The notes beneath the pieces are model-generated. The model did not search any database. It was not told the origin of the DNA and worked only from the letters and a program-made list of their open reading frames with translations. A stretch of 64,000 bases of DNA from BJGN01 sp041159865. GTDB lineage: Bacteria; Bacteroidota; Bacteroidia; Chitinophagales; Saprospiraceae. The DNA lies in contig JBEAXK010000015.1 in assembly GCA_041159865.1 (NCBI GenBank), forward strand, positions 1 through 64,000, read 5' to 3'. Positions 7,040 through 17,279 of the stretch are shown piece after piece. Each line of letters starts with the position of its first letter. Positions within the stretch are counted from its first letter, which is position 1. The position numbers and the translations under genes are program-made.

Positions 7040-9853
7040 TTAGTAACTATGCTTTACTATCTTTCTCGAAAAACTTCCTTGTTTATACAATATACGAACC
7101 ACATAAATACCAGGAGGAAAGGAATGAATATCGATAGAAAAATGATTTTTTTCCTCGGTGTAGAGCTGAGAGAATAATAATCTACCTTCAATACTATAAA
7201 TACTAATGGTAATATCGGATAGTTTTTCTGAAAGATGCACATTTACCAAATCGCTCACAGGATTAGGTTCAACTGCAATTTGCCATCTAAACAAGGAACC
7301 TAAATCATTTAGATTTAATTTAAATTTTCTTATTTCGCTGGCCTTTTCACCGCAATCATTTTTTGACTTTATCCGCCAATAATAAGCACCGCTTTCCAGG
7401 TCTTGTGAAAATTTATAAAAGTTCAAATTTCTTTCTCCTGCGTAGATTATTTCTTGAAACAGGCTGTCTTTAGCCACCCGAATAACATAATTATCTGTAA
7501 GATTTTCACTGAACCAGGATATTTGTGGACGAGGAGTTAGCAAAACTTCATTATCCTCTGGCAAATTGAGACTTGGCTTAGGGGGCAATCCCTTCAACTG
7601 GAAATTAAAATTTGTTTCTGATCTGTTCTGTCCATCCGAAACCACCACTTTTACCATATAAATACCTGGTTTTAAACTGTCCTGCGTAGCTGTTGCATTC
7701 AAATTAAATAAATTTTTATCTGCATCCAATGCAGAAAATTTCCACGTAGGAACATCTGGAACGATGGTATAGGCTATATTTAAAGGGCCTGAAAAGCCAG
7801 CTCCAACTTTTAACCTTGCTTTTAAATCAGAAGGAACACAAAGGACATTATTTAAATCGACAATTTGCAGTCTTAAATCTAATGGCGTAGAGAAACTGCC
7901 CGTGGTGTACGCAGGAGATTGACCACAATCATTTTTAGCCCTAATCCGGTAAAAGTAATTTTTGTCATATTCCAGTCCTTTTATCGCTATTACTGTATCA
8001 GACAATGTTAAATCTGAAACTATTTGATTAAAAAAAGAATCTTTAGCAATTTCAAGCTGATAGTTAAAAGCTCCAGCCAATTTATACCAGGTCAATTTTG
8101 GTTCTATTTCCTGACCAGACAATTCACCTTTCAAAACCACCCTTTCCGGTATTTTATTTAAAGTTAAAACCAACTCTGTATAGACTGTATCCGTGCCAGA
8201 AATTCCTCTAACCTGGATTTTATTTTCAACAGGCACATTTCCTTGTTTTGAGGCTATTGTTAAAGTGGAAGTACCTCCAGGCGGCACAATAACTGGATTG
8301 AATAAATAGGAAATCGAAGCTGAAGAGCCTATTAAATCAAAAGAAACAGGCTTTAAAAAAGCGGATCCTGCAAATACCTGAATGTTCATGTTATCGGGTG
8401 TGCATAAATTAATTTTACTGACACTGGTTGCTAATCCCATTTTACAAAGGATACCGTTTCTGCCGGTCATATTTTTGATTCCTTTATTTTCAGGATCGAG
8501 CCATTCGCTTAACCTGTTCATGGGACTCCCTCCACCTATCCATGAACTATAGAACCAGCCAAAAGCGTCGAACGAGTTATTTGAGCAACTTGCAGATCCG
8601 CCATGTAGTTGCCCGACTATTTGTTTATTTTTATTAATCAAAGGCCCCCCAGACGAACCATCTTCTGTAGTCCCAACATCCCATTTTGGAATAATCAGAT
8701 GGTTTCCAAAAGCCACCTCATTAGCTAATTGACCCCACTGACCTCTATACGTTTTTCTGTAAGAAATGGAGATTCTCTTTTCCTGTGTATTAGGATGATG
8801 AATACAAACAAGAGTATCATCAGGTAAGTTTGATGATGCATCCCAACCTGCATAATATGGATTTGCAGCATCCTTCACAGGGTCATCTAATTCTAACAGA
8901 ATAAAATCACTTGGAGCATAACCTGCTCTAAAAATAGCTCCGGAATTAAATATATTTTTATTCCCATCCCCGGATCCTCCGTTTATTTGGGACAATAAAG
9001 GGCGGCAAGATGAATTTTCATAATTCCAATAAACCACAACGGAAGGAGCATTTGATGCATTAACGTCACAATGAAAAGCACTTAGAAAATAAGGTTTACA
9101 ATCGTTCCTACCGTTATTGATGAGAGCACCAGAACAAAAATTCCTTCCATTTATTGTAAACATGCCTACCGATCTCATTATCTCCCGGTAATTATCTACC
9201 AATTTCCATCCCTCTTTTGCACCACATGCAATATCTAAATGACAACTACCTGATAAAATGGAAAAAATACCTTGAAAATCATGATTCACTTTTTCAACTT
9301 TCAACTTAAGCCATTTCTTTTCAACTGAAGGAACCAGAACTTCAATGATTATCTCATCTCCAGAGATAGCGGGAGTCCACATTTGACCATGAATTTCATT
9401 ATCATTATAATCAAAAGGCCCCTCCACCTGTGTCATAGACAGGTTATAAATCCATAATTTTGCATTTGGGGGAAGGTAAAAATCTGAAAGACCCAAATTC
9501 AAGGATAACGCTCCAGGAGATTGTATTCGTAATCGCCAGATTTCACTTTGCCCATTATTAACGGTTACCCATTCCCCTTCCTCAGATGGCCTTAAATTAG
9601 TTGTCCGGGTAACTGCAAAAGAAGGATTAGAACCCTTCTTACGCTTTTCCAATTCTTCATTAAGCAATTTTTGATTATCCAGTTTTGAAAAGCGAACGGG
9701 CTTAATCCTTTCCAAACCAATTTTACCGATGGGCAAAGTATTTTTAGGTATCCCCTGAGAAAATAACAGGCCACCAGTAAAAATGAGCAGGAAGATAACG
9801 CTCCATTTTTTAAAATCTAAAAAACAAAGAGTTACTGAATAAAAATTTCCCAT
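7040..9853 (-). CDS. Secreted trypsin-fold (lysyl-endopeptidase-like) protease with T9SS sorting domain
   Basis: About 937 residues from the ATG at 9853 (the frame opens at 9889). The signal peptide is KKWSVIFLLIFTGGLLFSQG. Counting from 9889, the S1-family triad is visible as H273 (SAFHCD), D328 (SDFILLEL) and S413 (DGSSGGPL), with conserved CSGALINN and HHPNTQEKRIS as in Achromobacter lysyl endopeptidase. Residues about 520-850 hold fibronectin-like modules (YRIRAKNDCGQSP, YYWRIKSKNDCGEKASE). The last about 80 residues (EPNPVSDLVNVHL...GIYVVRILY...RKIVKH) are a T9SS type A sorting domain, so the enzyme is exported to the cell surface or medium. The start overlaps the upstream peptidase gene by 44 bp. 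Confidence 0.93.
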   Translation of the reverse strand: MGNFYSVTLCFLDFKKWSVIFLLIFTGGLLFSQGIPKNTLPIGKIGLERIKPVRFSKLDNQKLLNEELEKRKKGSNPSFAVTRTTNLRPSEEGEWVTVNNGQSEIWRLRIQSPGALSLNLGLSDFYLPPNAKLWIYNLSMTQVEGPFDYNDNEIHGQMWTPAISGDEIIIEVLVPSVEKKWLKLKVEKVNHDFQGIFSILSGSCHLDIACGAKEGWKLVDNYREIMRSVGMFTINGRNFCSGALINNGRNDCKPYFLSAFHCDVNASNAPSVVVYWNYENSSCRPLLSQINGGSGDGNKNIFNSGAIFRAGYAPSDFILLELDDPVKDAANPYYAGWDASSNLPDDTLVCIHHPNTQEKRISISYRKTYRGQWGQLANEVAFGNHLIIPKWDVGTTEDGSSGGPLINKNKQIVGQLHGGSASCSNNSFDAFGWFYSSWIGGGSPMNRLSEWLDPENKGIKNMTGRNGILCKMGLATSVSKINLCTPDNMNIQVFAGSAFLKPVSFDLIGSSASISYLFNPVIVPPGGTSTLTIASKQGNVPVENKIQVRGISGTDTVYTELVLTLNKIPERVVLKGELSGQEIEPKLTWYKLAGAFNYQLEIAKDSFFNQIVSDLTLSDTVIAIKGLEYDKNYFYRIRAKNDCGQSPAYTTGSFSTPLDLRLQIVDLNNVLCVPSDLKARLKVGAGFSGPLNIAYTIVPDVPTWKFSALDADKNLFNLNATATQDSLKPGIYMVKVVVSDGQNRSETNFNFQLKGLPPKPSLNLPEDNEVLLTPRPQISWFSENLTDNYVIRVAKDSLFQEIIYAGERNLNFYKFSQDLESGAYYWRIKSKNDCGEKASEIRKFKLNLNDLGSLFRWQIAVEPNPVSDLVNVHLSEKLSDITISIYSIEGRLLFSQLYTEEKNHFSIDIHSFPPGIYVVRILYKQGSFSRKIVKHSY

Positions 9854-12317
9854 TATCCCAGAAATCTCTGAAAAGCAGATTATCAACATAATATACCATA
9901 CTGCCCTGACCCATCGATTCAGCCCCTATAGTCAATGATTCTTTAAACTTTTCCAGTGCTTTGAATCCAACATATCCGCTCGGTTTAAACGATTTATCTG
10001 TGATTCCTACATTAAAAGTACCTTCACCTCCCAGTTTAAAAGTTGAATTAGTCGTTTTTAAAGAAAAATAGGTGTTTGACTGCCCGTAAGCAAGGGGGTG
10101 AGTTGGGTCTAATTTTACTTTAAAAATTGCGCCTGGGGTACCTTCACTTAATTCACGTCTGTCATCACCCGCATAATCAGATAAGGATAATCCCTTGTTA
10201 GCTTTTGAAGCTGCATCTTCCTCTGAAGCATTTTTGAGCGCGAAACCAGATTTTCCGCTAATTAAAGAAAGGGCGTCGCCCAAAACGATTAATCTGCCCC
10301 CCTTTCTTACCCAGCCAGAAAGGATACCCAAAGTATTATCCGTAAATCTAAAATATCCTTCAGGAATAATAATCACATTATAAGCATCTAAATTAGATCT
10401 GTCAAGTCTGGCAGCATCCAAGATAGCTAAAGACATTTTTAATTCTTGTTCGAGATAAAACCAAATATGACCCAAATCATTTGCATTTGCCTGCTCCCCA
10501 CCTAAAACCGCTACATTAGGCGCTTTTAGCAGTTGAAAATTACGCGATCCAAAGTCACTTCCAGAAGTTACGAAACCTGTTGAAACAGGCTTTACTATTA
10601 TCTTATTTTCATTCGCAAAAGAAGCTATCAATGCTGACAAATTTTCTGATTTAGGATTATCTCCTCTGGTTATTACCAATGTTCCGCGTTCGTATTGATT
10701 GCCATCCACAGAAAAAGGCTCATTTGCCACGCGCACCTGAATACCCTTCTGAAGGAGTTTTGCTAAAAAAACAGCTTGCTCCATGGATTCCCATTTTACC
10801 AGATATGCGTAATGAGTTTTCTCATTTATGGAAGGAGTTTCTTGAAAAGAATATCCTTTAATCTCTGGTTCAATACACGTTTGAGTTGCAAAACCGGGTA
10901 AGCCATAAGCGTAAATCAAAGACCAGGCAGTAATATCGTAAGTATTAGAATCTTGCACCTCCACCTCAGGATCCAAAAGTATTTGAGCCATCATACCTCT
11001 TGGCTGACAAGCATTAATGAGTAAATCCCCAGATTCAATATCAAGGGAGGTGTTTTTTCCTGTTTCATATTGAAATGCCTGAACGTTCATTTTTTTAGAA
11101 GCCGTTCCGTATTTAATACCATTTTTATCTAAAAGGGCACAAAATCTTTTCAATCGATCTGCAACTGCTGATTTTTTAACGACAAATGTTTTATATATAC
11201 CAGATGGATTTTCAGCGGATTTTTTAAAAAAAGCTCCAAATTCTTCGTTTAATTTTGTTGCATTCGCTGATGCCATTTCCACCGTGGATAATGCTGTGGT
11301 TTTATGATGAGCAATACGGTCCGCTAGTTTTAAGGTATCCCCATTGGGCAATAGAATAGCTAAACCGGCACCGATTCCACCTTGTTCGTAGGTCATTCCT
11401 ATGGACCCATTATAGGTAGGATATGTGTCTCCGTAACTTGGGTATAAAAGATCAAAAACTTCTCTGGTAAAGTAAAGCCAGCCATTTGCATCAAAATATT
11501 TAGCATGATTTTTACCAATTTGATATTGAAAATCTTTCTGCCATTTTGTTACATAACTGTGATAAGGATTTGCTGCTGGCGCAAAATAATAAGGACTTGA
11601 ATAGCCCTGTTCATGAAAATCGGCATGAATTTGAGGCATCCAATTCAAATATTGAACCATTCTTTGTTGCGTTTCAATTTGAGTTTGCCAGGCCCAGTCC
11701 CTATTTAAATCGAAATAGTAATGATTAGGCCTGCCTCTGGGCCATGGCTCCTGATGTTCCCTGGCGTCAGGTCTAACATCGGGCACCCTTGTGGCAACCT
11801 GTTTATACCAATGGGTATATCTTGAATAACCATCAGGATTTAAACTTGGATCTAATATAACGAGTGTGTTTTTTAGTTGTCTTTTTATATCCTCATGAGC
11901 AGCATTTGCCAGTTCAAAAAGCGTAATCATAGCTGTTTCTGAACAGGAAGCTTCGTTTCCGTGAACCCCAAAACTCAACCATACAATGGATAAATCATTC
12001 CATTTAGGGTCCGTTTTCCCAGGCAATAATCCAGCTCTTCGTTGATTATTAACCCTTATTTGCTCCAAATTAGCTAAATTATCAGGGGTAGAAATGAAGG
12101 TTAGCAATAAAGGTCTGTTTTCCGTGGAACGACCGTATTCTATTAATTTAACCTGGTTACTATTGGAAGCAACATATTTTACATAGTCAACCAATGATTC
12201 ATGAGCCGTAAATTCTTGCCCAAATCGGTTAGAAAGAAAGTTGTAAGGCGACTTGAGCTGTGAAAAAAGAGAATCATTTATCACCAATAGAAAAAAAGCA
12301 ATCAAGATTGACTTCAT
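9810..12317 (-). CDS. M14 family zinc carboxypeptidase, secreted
   Basis: About 835 residues from the Met at 12317, which directly precedes the signal peptide KSILIAFFLLVINDSLFSQ (an in-frame ATG also exists at 12338). In that longer numbering, zinc ligands are H126 and E129 (GVHGNEAS) and H238 (QIHADFHEQG), with catalytic Glu at about 318 (MTYEQGG). ILDPSLNPDGYSRY and FDLNRDWAW are family signatures. The C-terminal third has a class I amidotransferase-like segment (VIIIPEGYFRF...GWVRKGGRLIVLGDA). No T9SS domain is present, so a periplasmic or outer-membrane site is likely. It follows metF by about 70 bp on the same strand. Confidence 0.92.
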   Translation of the reverse strand: MKSILIAFFLLVINDSLFSQLKSPYNFLSNRFGQEFTAHESLVDYVKYVASNSNQVKLIEYGRSTENRPLLLTFISTPDNLANLEQIRVNNQRRAGLLPGKTDPKWNDLSIVWLSFGVHGNEASCSETAMITLFELANAAHEDIKRQLKNTLVILDPSLNPDGYSRYTHWYKQVATRVPDVRPDAREHQEPWPRGRPNHYYFDLNRDWAWQTQIETQQRMVQYLNWMPQIHADFHEQGYSSPYYFAPAANPYHSYVTKWQKDFQYQIGKNHAKYFDANGWLYFTREVFDLLYPSYGDTYPTYNGSIGMTYEQGGIGAGLAILLPNGDTLKLADRIAHHKTTALSTVEMASANATKLNEEFGAFFKKSAENPSGIYKTFVVKKSAVADRLKRFCALLDKNGIKYGTASKKMNVQAFQYETGKNTSLDIESGDLLINACQPRGMMAQILLDPEVEVQDSNTYDITAWSLIYAYGLPGFATQTCIEPEIKGYSFQETPSINEKTHYAYLVKWESMEQAVFLAKLLQKGIQVRVANEPFSVDGNQYERGTLVITRGDNPKSENLSALIASFANENKIIVKPVSTGFVTSGSDFGSRNFQLLKAPNVAVLGGEQANANDLGHIWFYLEQELKMSLAILDAARLDRSNLDAYNVIIIPEGYFRFTDNTLGILSGWVRKGGRLIVLGDALSLISGKSGFALKNASEEDAASKANKGLSLSDYAGDDRRELSEGTPGAIFKVKLDPTHPLAYGQSNTYFSLKTTNSTFKLGGEGTFNVGITDKSFKPSGYVGFKALEKFKESLTIGAESMGQGSMVYYVDNLLFRDFWDNGKFLFSNSLFFRF

Positions 12318-12387
12318 AAAAGGCTGAATATGAGACATAGTACAATAAAAGTTAGAATGATATTAAGTAAGATAATCTAAATTTATA

Positions 12388-13344
12388 TTAAAATACAGAT
12401 TCCGCAATTTTTTTAATAGTATCCACATCTCCCATGGTATAATAATGGAGGCAAGGAACACCTGCGGCTTTAAGTTCCTTACTTTGAGCAATACTCCATT
12501 CGATACCAACCTGTCGTTTTGCCTCTGCCGTTTTTGCTGCAACGAAAGCAGATACCAAATCTTCGGGAAGATTTATATAAAAATGTCGGGGAATGGAACT
12601 CAATTGATAAACTTTGGTTAGTGGTTTCAAACCAGGTACGATAGGAATATGAATACCCGCATTTCTGCAACTTTCCACATATTCAAAGTATTTTTGATTG
12701 TCAAAAAACATTTGAGTCACTATATATTCCGCCCCAGCATCCACTTTCTTTTTAATAAAAGCAAGATCACTTTCCATATTTGGCGCTTCAAAATGTTTCT
12801 CAGGATACCCGGCTATACCAATACAAAAATTAGTTTTTTGTCCATTTTCAATATTTTCGTCTAAATACCGACCATGATTCATGTCGTCTATCTGTTTTAC
12901 CAGATCCAGAGCGTAGGCATTTCCCCCCTGCTCAGGAACAAATTTAGAGTCAAATTGAAGAGCATCCCCACGCAGAGCCAGGACATTATTTATTTCCAGA
13001 AAATTCAGATCAATCAGTGCATTTTCTGTATCTTCTCTATTAAATCCCCCACAGATAAGGTGAGGAACCGCGTCCACTTTATAACGATGCATAATTGCGG
13101 CACAAATCCCTACCGTACCAGGTCTTTTCCTGATAGCCGTTTTTTCGTAATAACCAGAATCCTGACGTTTATAAATATATTCTTCGCGATGATAGGTAAC
13201 ATCAATAAAAGGAGGTTTAAATTCCATCAGTGGGTCCAGTAAATTAAATATATCCTGCATACCACTTCCTTTTAATGGAGGTAAGACTTCAAAAGAAATA
13301 AGTGTTTTATCAACTGATTTTTTCAAGTAATCTGTTACTTTCAT
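12388..13344 (-). CDS. metF: Methylenetetrahydrofolate reductase
   Basis: The 318-residue flavoprotein reduces 5,10-methylene-THF to 5-methyl-THF for methionine synthesis. The TIM-barrel family is clear from ISFEVLPPLKGSGM (catalytic Glu19), PFIDVTYHREEY, PHLICGGFNREDTENALIDL, NNVLALRGD, CIGIAGYPEKH, YIVTQMFFDNQKYFEYV and IPIVPGLKPLT. The length is normal for bacterial MetF. It heads a minus-strand run with two secreted peptidases and apbE; I know of no metabolic reason for that grouping. No SAM riboswitch is evident upstream. Confidence 0.97.
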   Translation of the reverse strand: MKVTDYLKKSVDKTLISFEVLPPLKGSGMQDIFNLLDPLMEFKPPFIDVTYHREEYIYKRQDSGYYEKTAIRKRPGTVGICAAIMHRYKVDAVPHLICGGFNREDTENALIDLNFLEINNVLALRGDALQFDSKFVPEQGGNAYALDLVKQIDDMNHGRYLDENIENGQKTNFCIGIAGYPEKHFEAPNMESDLAFIKKKVDAGAEYIVTQMFFDNQKYFEYVESCRNAGIHIPIVPGLKPLTKVYQLSSIPRHFYINLPEDLVSAFVAAKTAEAKRQVGIEWSIAQSKELKAAGVPCLHYYTMGDVDTIKKIAESVF

Positions 13345-13460
13345 ATTACAATATTGTCTAAAAAAAGGTAAAGTATAAAAAAGTTAAACCTTTTAAAGGT
13401 TGAAAAGTTAACATAGTCTGCAAAGAAAAGGTAATTTGTGGCAAATTTCCTCAAAAATTT

Positions 13461-14357
13461 ATGAAAAGGATACTATTTCCCAATACAATTTCAAAAGGCA
13501 GAGCATATCTGACTTTAGTTATATTGAGCTTAATATGGGGGACATCCTTCATTTTAATAAAAAAAGGCCTCAATGTATTTCCGCCTGAACAGGTTGCCAG
13601 TTTGAGAATGGGTATGTCAGGAATGATTTTTCTGCCTTTAATGATTTTGCAATTTCGAAAGTTTAACTGGAAAAAGGTTCATTTAATTATTTTTGTAGGA
13701 TTAGCCAGCAGTACAATTCCAGCCTTTTTATTTGCAAATGCTCAACTACATATTAGTTCCTCGATGGCAGGCATTTTAAATTCCCTGACACCATTGTTCA
13801 CTTTATTCTTAGGCATATTGTTTTTTAACCTGCCTTTTGCCTGGCTACGCATATTTGGCGTTATATTAGGTTTAATTGGTGCCTATCTTTTGCTTACGCA
13901 GGGACAAATATTTGTTCCAGAGGGTGAAATTCGATGGGGAATTTTAATCGTTATTGCCGCATTGTTATATGGAACGGGAACCAATGTGGTAGGAACAAAA
14001 TTGAAGGATATCCCAAGTTTTCAGATTAGCATATATTCATTTGGACTTACAGGACTCCCCTTGTTTGTCTATTTAATAGGCTTCACTAATTTTACCGAAA
14101 TTTTATCTGTTCAGCCTGGGGCATGGCAAGCAGTTGGTTATATTTTCTTTTTGTCCTTGGTAAGTACGGTATTAGCCTCGGTTATTTTCTTCGAATTAAT
14201 ACAACAAACATCACCACTTTTCGGATCAATGGTAGCTTATATGATGCCATTAGTTGCCATGATGTGGGGATTTTTAGACGGAGAATTAATAGGTTGGTGG
14301 AATTTGGCAGGAATGTTTCTAATACTTTCCGGTGTTTATTTAAGCCGTAGTAGATAA
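13461..14357 (+). CDS. EamA/DMT superfamily transporter
   Basis: The 298-residue integral membrane protein has about ten hydrophobic helices in two EamA repeats: the first opens with LSLIWGTSFILIKKGL and VASLRMGMSG, the second with IVIAALLYGTGTNVVG. SSMAGILNSLTPLFTLFLGIL is the classical end of repeat one. These carriers export amino acids, nucleosides or other metabolites; the substrate is unknown. Its 3' end overlaps the convergent Fur-family gene by 18 bp. Confidence 0.93.
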   Translation: MKRILFPNTISKGRAYLTLVILSLIWGTSFILIKKGLNVFPPEQVASLRMGMSGMIFLPLMILQFRKFNWKKVHLIIFVGLASSTIPAFLFANAQLHISSSMAGILNSLTPLFTLFLGILFFNLPFAWLRIFGVILGLIGAYLLLTQGQIFVPEGEIRWGILIVIAALLYGTGTNVVGTKLKDIPSFQISIYSFGLTGLPLFVYLIGFTNFTEILSVQPGAWQAVGYIFFLSLVSTVLASVIFFELIQQTSPLFGSMVAYMMPLVAMMWGFLDGELIGWWNLAGMFLILSGVYLSRSR

Positions 14358-14828
14358 TCCATTTTTTACTTTTTCACACGCACCATTACAATGTCCATAT
14401 AGATTTAGGGAATGATGTGTTATTTTAAAATGCAAAAGTTCACCCATCATGGTTTTAATTTGTTGAATTCTGGGATCACAAAATTCAAGAACTTTACCAC
14501 AATCCAGACAAATGACATGATCATGTTGTTTGAATCCAAATGATTTTTCATATTGAGCAAGATTCTTTCCAAATTGGTGCCGTTTTACCAAATCACAATG
14601 AACTAAAAGCTCAAGGGTATTATAAACGGTTGCGCGGCTTACCCTATAACTTTGATTTTTCATGTGGATATATAGAGCTTCAGCATCAAAATGATCCGTT
14701 CTGTGATATATTTCCTCTAAAATTGCAAAACGTTCAGGAGTTTTTCGCTGATTCTGTTGTTCCAGAAATGCAGTAAAAATTTTCTTTACCTCTTTAAAGA
14801 CTTCGTTAGTGGTCTTTGTTTCAACCAT
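14340..14828 (-). CDS. Fur family transcriptional regulator
   Basis: The 162-residue repressor has a winged helix with the recognition segment VSRATVYNTLELLV (residues about 65-78), the metal/dimerisation motif HDHVICLDCGKVLEFCDP and a second pair HCNGACEK near the C-terminus. The Cys-x-x-Cys pairs would hold structural zinc. Fur, PerR and Zur cannot be separated safely by eye. It lies 28 bp after the RelA/SpoT gene on the same strand and has its own TAAATTTG box at 14848-14855. Confidence 0.93.
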   Translation of the reverse strand: MVETKTTNEVFKEVKKIFTAFLEQQNQRKTPERFAILEEIYHRTDHFDAEALYIHMKNQSYRVSRATVYNTLELLVHCDLVKRHQFGKNLAQYEKSFGFKQHDHVICLDCGKVLEFCDPRIQQIKTMMGELLHFKITHHSLNLYGHCNGACEKVKNGLSTTA

Positions 14829-14847
14829 GACATTCTAAATTATTGCA

Positions 14848-14855
14848 CAAATTTA
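14848..14855 (-). promoter_or_regulatory. Putative Bacteroidota -7 promoter element for the Fur-family gene
   Basis: TAAATTTG on the minus strand matches the Bacteroidota -7 consensus TAnnTTTG in all fixed positions and ends 19 nt before the Fur-family ATG. It overlaps the gap after the RelA/SpoT gene. No good -33 TTG partner is obvious. Confidence 0.4.
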
Positions 14856-14856
14856 A

Positions 14857-17076
14857 TCAATCCAACCTAACAACGGAAGAAATATTATCAAGACCTTGCA
14901 AAGACCTTATTACTAAATGCAGTTGATCCGTATTTTTTATAACTAATTTTAATCTGCATTCAAAATACCCTTCGTCTCCTTCTATAACCATAGATCGAAT
15001 ATTCAGACCAAGCTGTGATGAAATCTGGTGAGAAAGTTGCTCTATGACACCAGGCCCACTATCAATTCCGGTTATTTTTATTTCCGCAATAAAATTTACA
15101 TCTGTGGTTGACTGCCAGGAAGCTGATAAAATCCTGTATCCATAGTTCACCATTAAATGGGCAGCATTTGGGCAAGAACTTCTGTGTATTTTCAGTCCCA
15201 CATTATGAGTTAAAAATGCAAAAATATCATCACCGGGAAGAGGGTTACAACAATTTGCAAGGCTATAATCATATTGTTCAGCTGATTCCCCATTGACCAA
15301 TAACTTGGGCTTTTCAGAAAACTTTAGAGCATGCTTTTTTTCGACTTCATGTTTATCTGATTCCGGAAAACTATTATGGGTTGATATTTCCTTCAACTTT
15401 CCATTTTCAACCTGAAATTTTTTGAAAATCTCTTGAATATCTCTGGTTTCAGTTGCAATATCATAATACAAGTCTATGGAAGATTTGTAATCAAATACTT
15501 TTAATATATGCTCCAAAGATTCATCAAATTCAACCCTGAGATTTTTAAGTTTTCTTTCCAAATATTCCTTACCAATTTCCCCCTTTCTTTTTCTTTCCTC
15601 CTTCATAGCCGACCGTATCTTAGCCTGAGCTTTACCTGTGGTTGTCATTTTCAACCAATCTTCAGAAGGTTTCTGATTTTTAGAGGTATGAACCTGTATC
15701 TGATCTCCATTTTTTAAAACCTTCCCAAAGGGCACCAATTTATTATTGACCCTGATGGAGGTACAATGGTAGCCTACATCAGTATGAATATGGAAAGCAA
15801 AATCTAAGGCTGTTGAGCCTGCAGGAAGTAACTGAACATCTCCCTTTGGGGTATATATATATACTTCTTCCTTAAAAAGGCTATTCGCACGAAAATCTAC
15901 CAAGAACTCTATGGCATTGGCGGAAGGATTTTCAATTGTTTCTCTAACTGAGTCTAACCAACGTTCATAAACATCGGGTTGGGATGAAATGCCCTTGTAT
16001 TTCCAGTGAGCCGCATATCCTTTTTCAGAAATCTCGTCCATTCGCTCGGTACGAATCTGTACTTCCACAAAACGGCCACCAGGACCAATTACAGTCGTAT
16101 GCAATGACTCATAACCATTTGATTTTGGCGTAGTAATCCAATCTTTTAATCTGTCAGCAATCGGCGTATGGACGTCTGTTACAACAGAATATGCCTGCCA
16201 GCAACTAATTCGTTCTTTTTCAGCTGGCACATCAATTATAATACGAACTGCAAAAAGGTCATAAACCTCTTCGAATTCTACTTTTTTCGTTTTTATTTTA
16301 TTCCATATTGAATAAATTGATTTAGGTCTGCCAAAAATGCGATACGCAAAGCCAAGTTCATTTAATTTTTCCTTCAGCGGCGCTATAAATTTATCAATAT
16401 AATTTTCCCTGTCTCTTTTTGTTTCGTTTAGTTTTTTAGCAATTTTCTGATAGGTATCAGAATCTGTAATTTTCATACACAGATCTAAGAACTCTGTTTT
16501 GAAATTGTAAAGACCTAGTCTGTGTGCAAGAGGAGCGTAAATATAGCTCGTTTCAGCAGCTATTTTGAGTTGTTTATGCCGTTCCATAAATCCCAGCGTT
16601 CGCATATTATGCAAACGGTCTGCCATTTTAATCAGAACTACTCTAACATCATCAATAAGTGTGGACAGTACTTTTTTAAAATTTTCAGCCTGGTGGCTTT
16701 CTGCATTATAAGCAGCATCAAGTTTAGTGAGTCCATCCACAATTTTGGCAACGCGTACACCAAATTTATTTTCTATTTGAGTCAGCGTAATTTCTGTATC
16801 CTCCACAACATCATGAAGTAAGGCACAAATTATACCTGTAGGACCTAGCCCAATTTCTTCTGCACAAATTCTGGCTACTGCTATTGGATGTAGAATATAT
16901 GGATCGCCCGATTTTCTTCGTTGATTTGCGTGTGCCTTTAGGGCAATTTCATAAGCATCTCTGATATTATTCCGATCATTGGCGTCCATTGAAACCCTTA
17001 TAGACTGAACAAGTCCGTCATAGGCTGTTTCAACTATTTTAAGTTCTTCCGGAGCGGCAATCAAAAATGTTTCCAT
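14857..17076 (-). CDS. rsh: RelA/SpoT-family (p)ppGpp synthetase/hydrolase
   Basis: The 739-residue enzyme makes and degrades the alarmone (p)ppGpp. Domains in order: HD hydrolase (H49, H63 and HD at 88-89 in ICALLHDVVEDTE; hydrolase-type residues look intact), synthetase (FEEVYDLFAVRIII, DRLKDWITTPKSNGYESLHT near residue 330, VEVQIRTERMDEISEKGYAAHWKYK), TGS (VYIYTPKGDVQLLPAGSTALDFAFHIH near 405), a helical zinc-finger-like region with CCNPLPGD near 620, and a C-terminal ACT domain. Both catalytic sites look present, so it is a bifunctional long RSH. The Fur-family gene follows closely. Confidence 0.96.
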   Translation of the reverse strand: METFLIAAPEELKIVETAYDGLVQSIRVSMDANDRNNIRDAYEIALKAHANQRRKSGDPYILHPIAVARICAEEIGLGPTGIICALLHDVVEDTEITLTQIENKFGVRVAKIVDGLTKLDAAYNAESHQAENFKKVLSTLIDDVRVVLIKMADRLHNMRTLGFMERHKQLKIAAETSYIYAPLAHRLGLYNFKTEFLDLCMKITDSDTYQKIAKKLNETKRDRENYIDKFIAPLKEKLNELGFAYRIFGRPKSIYSIWNKIKTKKVEFEEVYDLFAVRIIIDVPAEKERISCWQAYSVVTDVHTPIADRLKDWITTPKSNGYESLHTTVIGPGGRFVEVQIRTERMDEISEKGYAAHWKYKGISSQPDVYERWLDSVRETIENPSANAIEFLVDFRANSLFKEEVYIYTPKGDVQLLPAGSTALDFAFHIHTDVGYHCTSIRVNNKLVPFGKVLKNGDQIQVHTSKNQKPSEDWLKMTTTGKAQAKIRSAMKEERKRKGEIGKEYLERKLKNLRVEFDESLEHILKVFDYKSSIDLYYDIATETRDIQEIFKKFQVENGKLKEISTHNSFPESDKHEVEKKHALKFSEKPKLLVNGESAEQYDYSLANCCNPLPGDDIFAFLTHNVGLKIHRSSCPNAAHLMVNYGYRILSASWQSTTDVNFIAEIKITGIDSGPGVIEQLSHQISSQLGLNIRSMVIEGDEGYFECRLKLVIKNTDQLHLVIRSLQGLDNISSVVRLD

Positions 17077-17220
17077 AACAAAAAGTAAGAAAATTTTATA
17101 TCTGCTTAATAGATAACGCCTAAAATACTAAATTCGTCCCACAAATAATCTTTTTTTGTAATCTTTAAAAAAAAATGGTTCATCTTTAAAATTAAATTTT
17201 ATATTCAATAGAAAATAATT

Positions 17221-17228
17221 TATATTTG
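17221..17228 (+). promoter_or_regulatory. Putative -7 element for tRNA-Leu
   Basis: TATATTTG matches the Bacteroidota -7 consensus TAnnTTTG in all fixed positions and lies 51 nt upstream of the mature 5' end of tRNA-Leu, implying a short leader. The -33 region is AT-rich without a clear TTG. Confidence 0.45.
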
Positions 17229-17279
17229 CGCTCGATTTATTAAAAAGCTGCATTTTTAGCCTTTTTAAAATAATTGTAC

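Noticed and set aside
12874..13242. Plus-strand frame of 122 codons inside metF
   Set aside because: It is fully antisense to a clear metF and has no family resemblance or start context.
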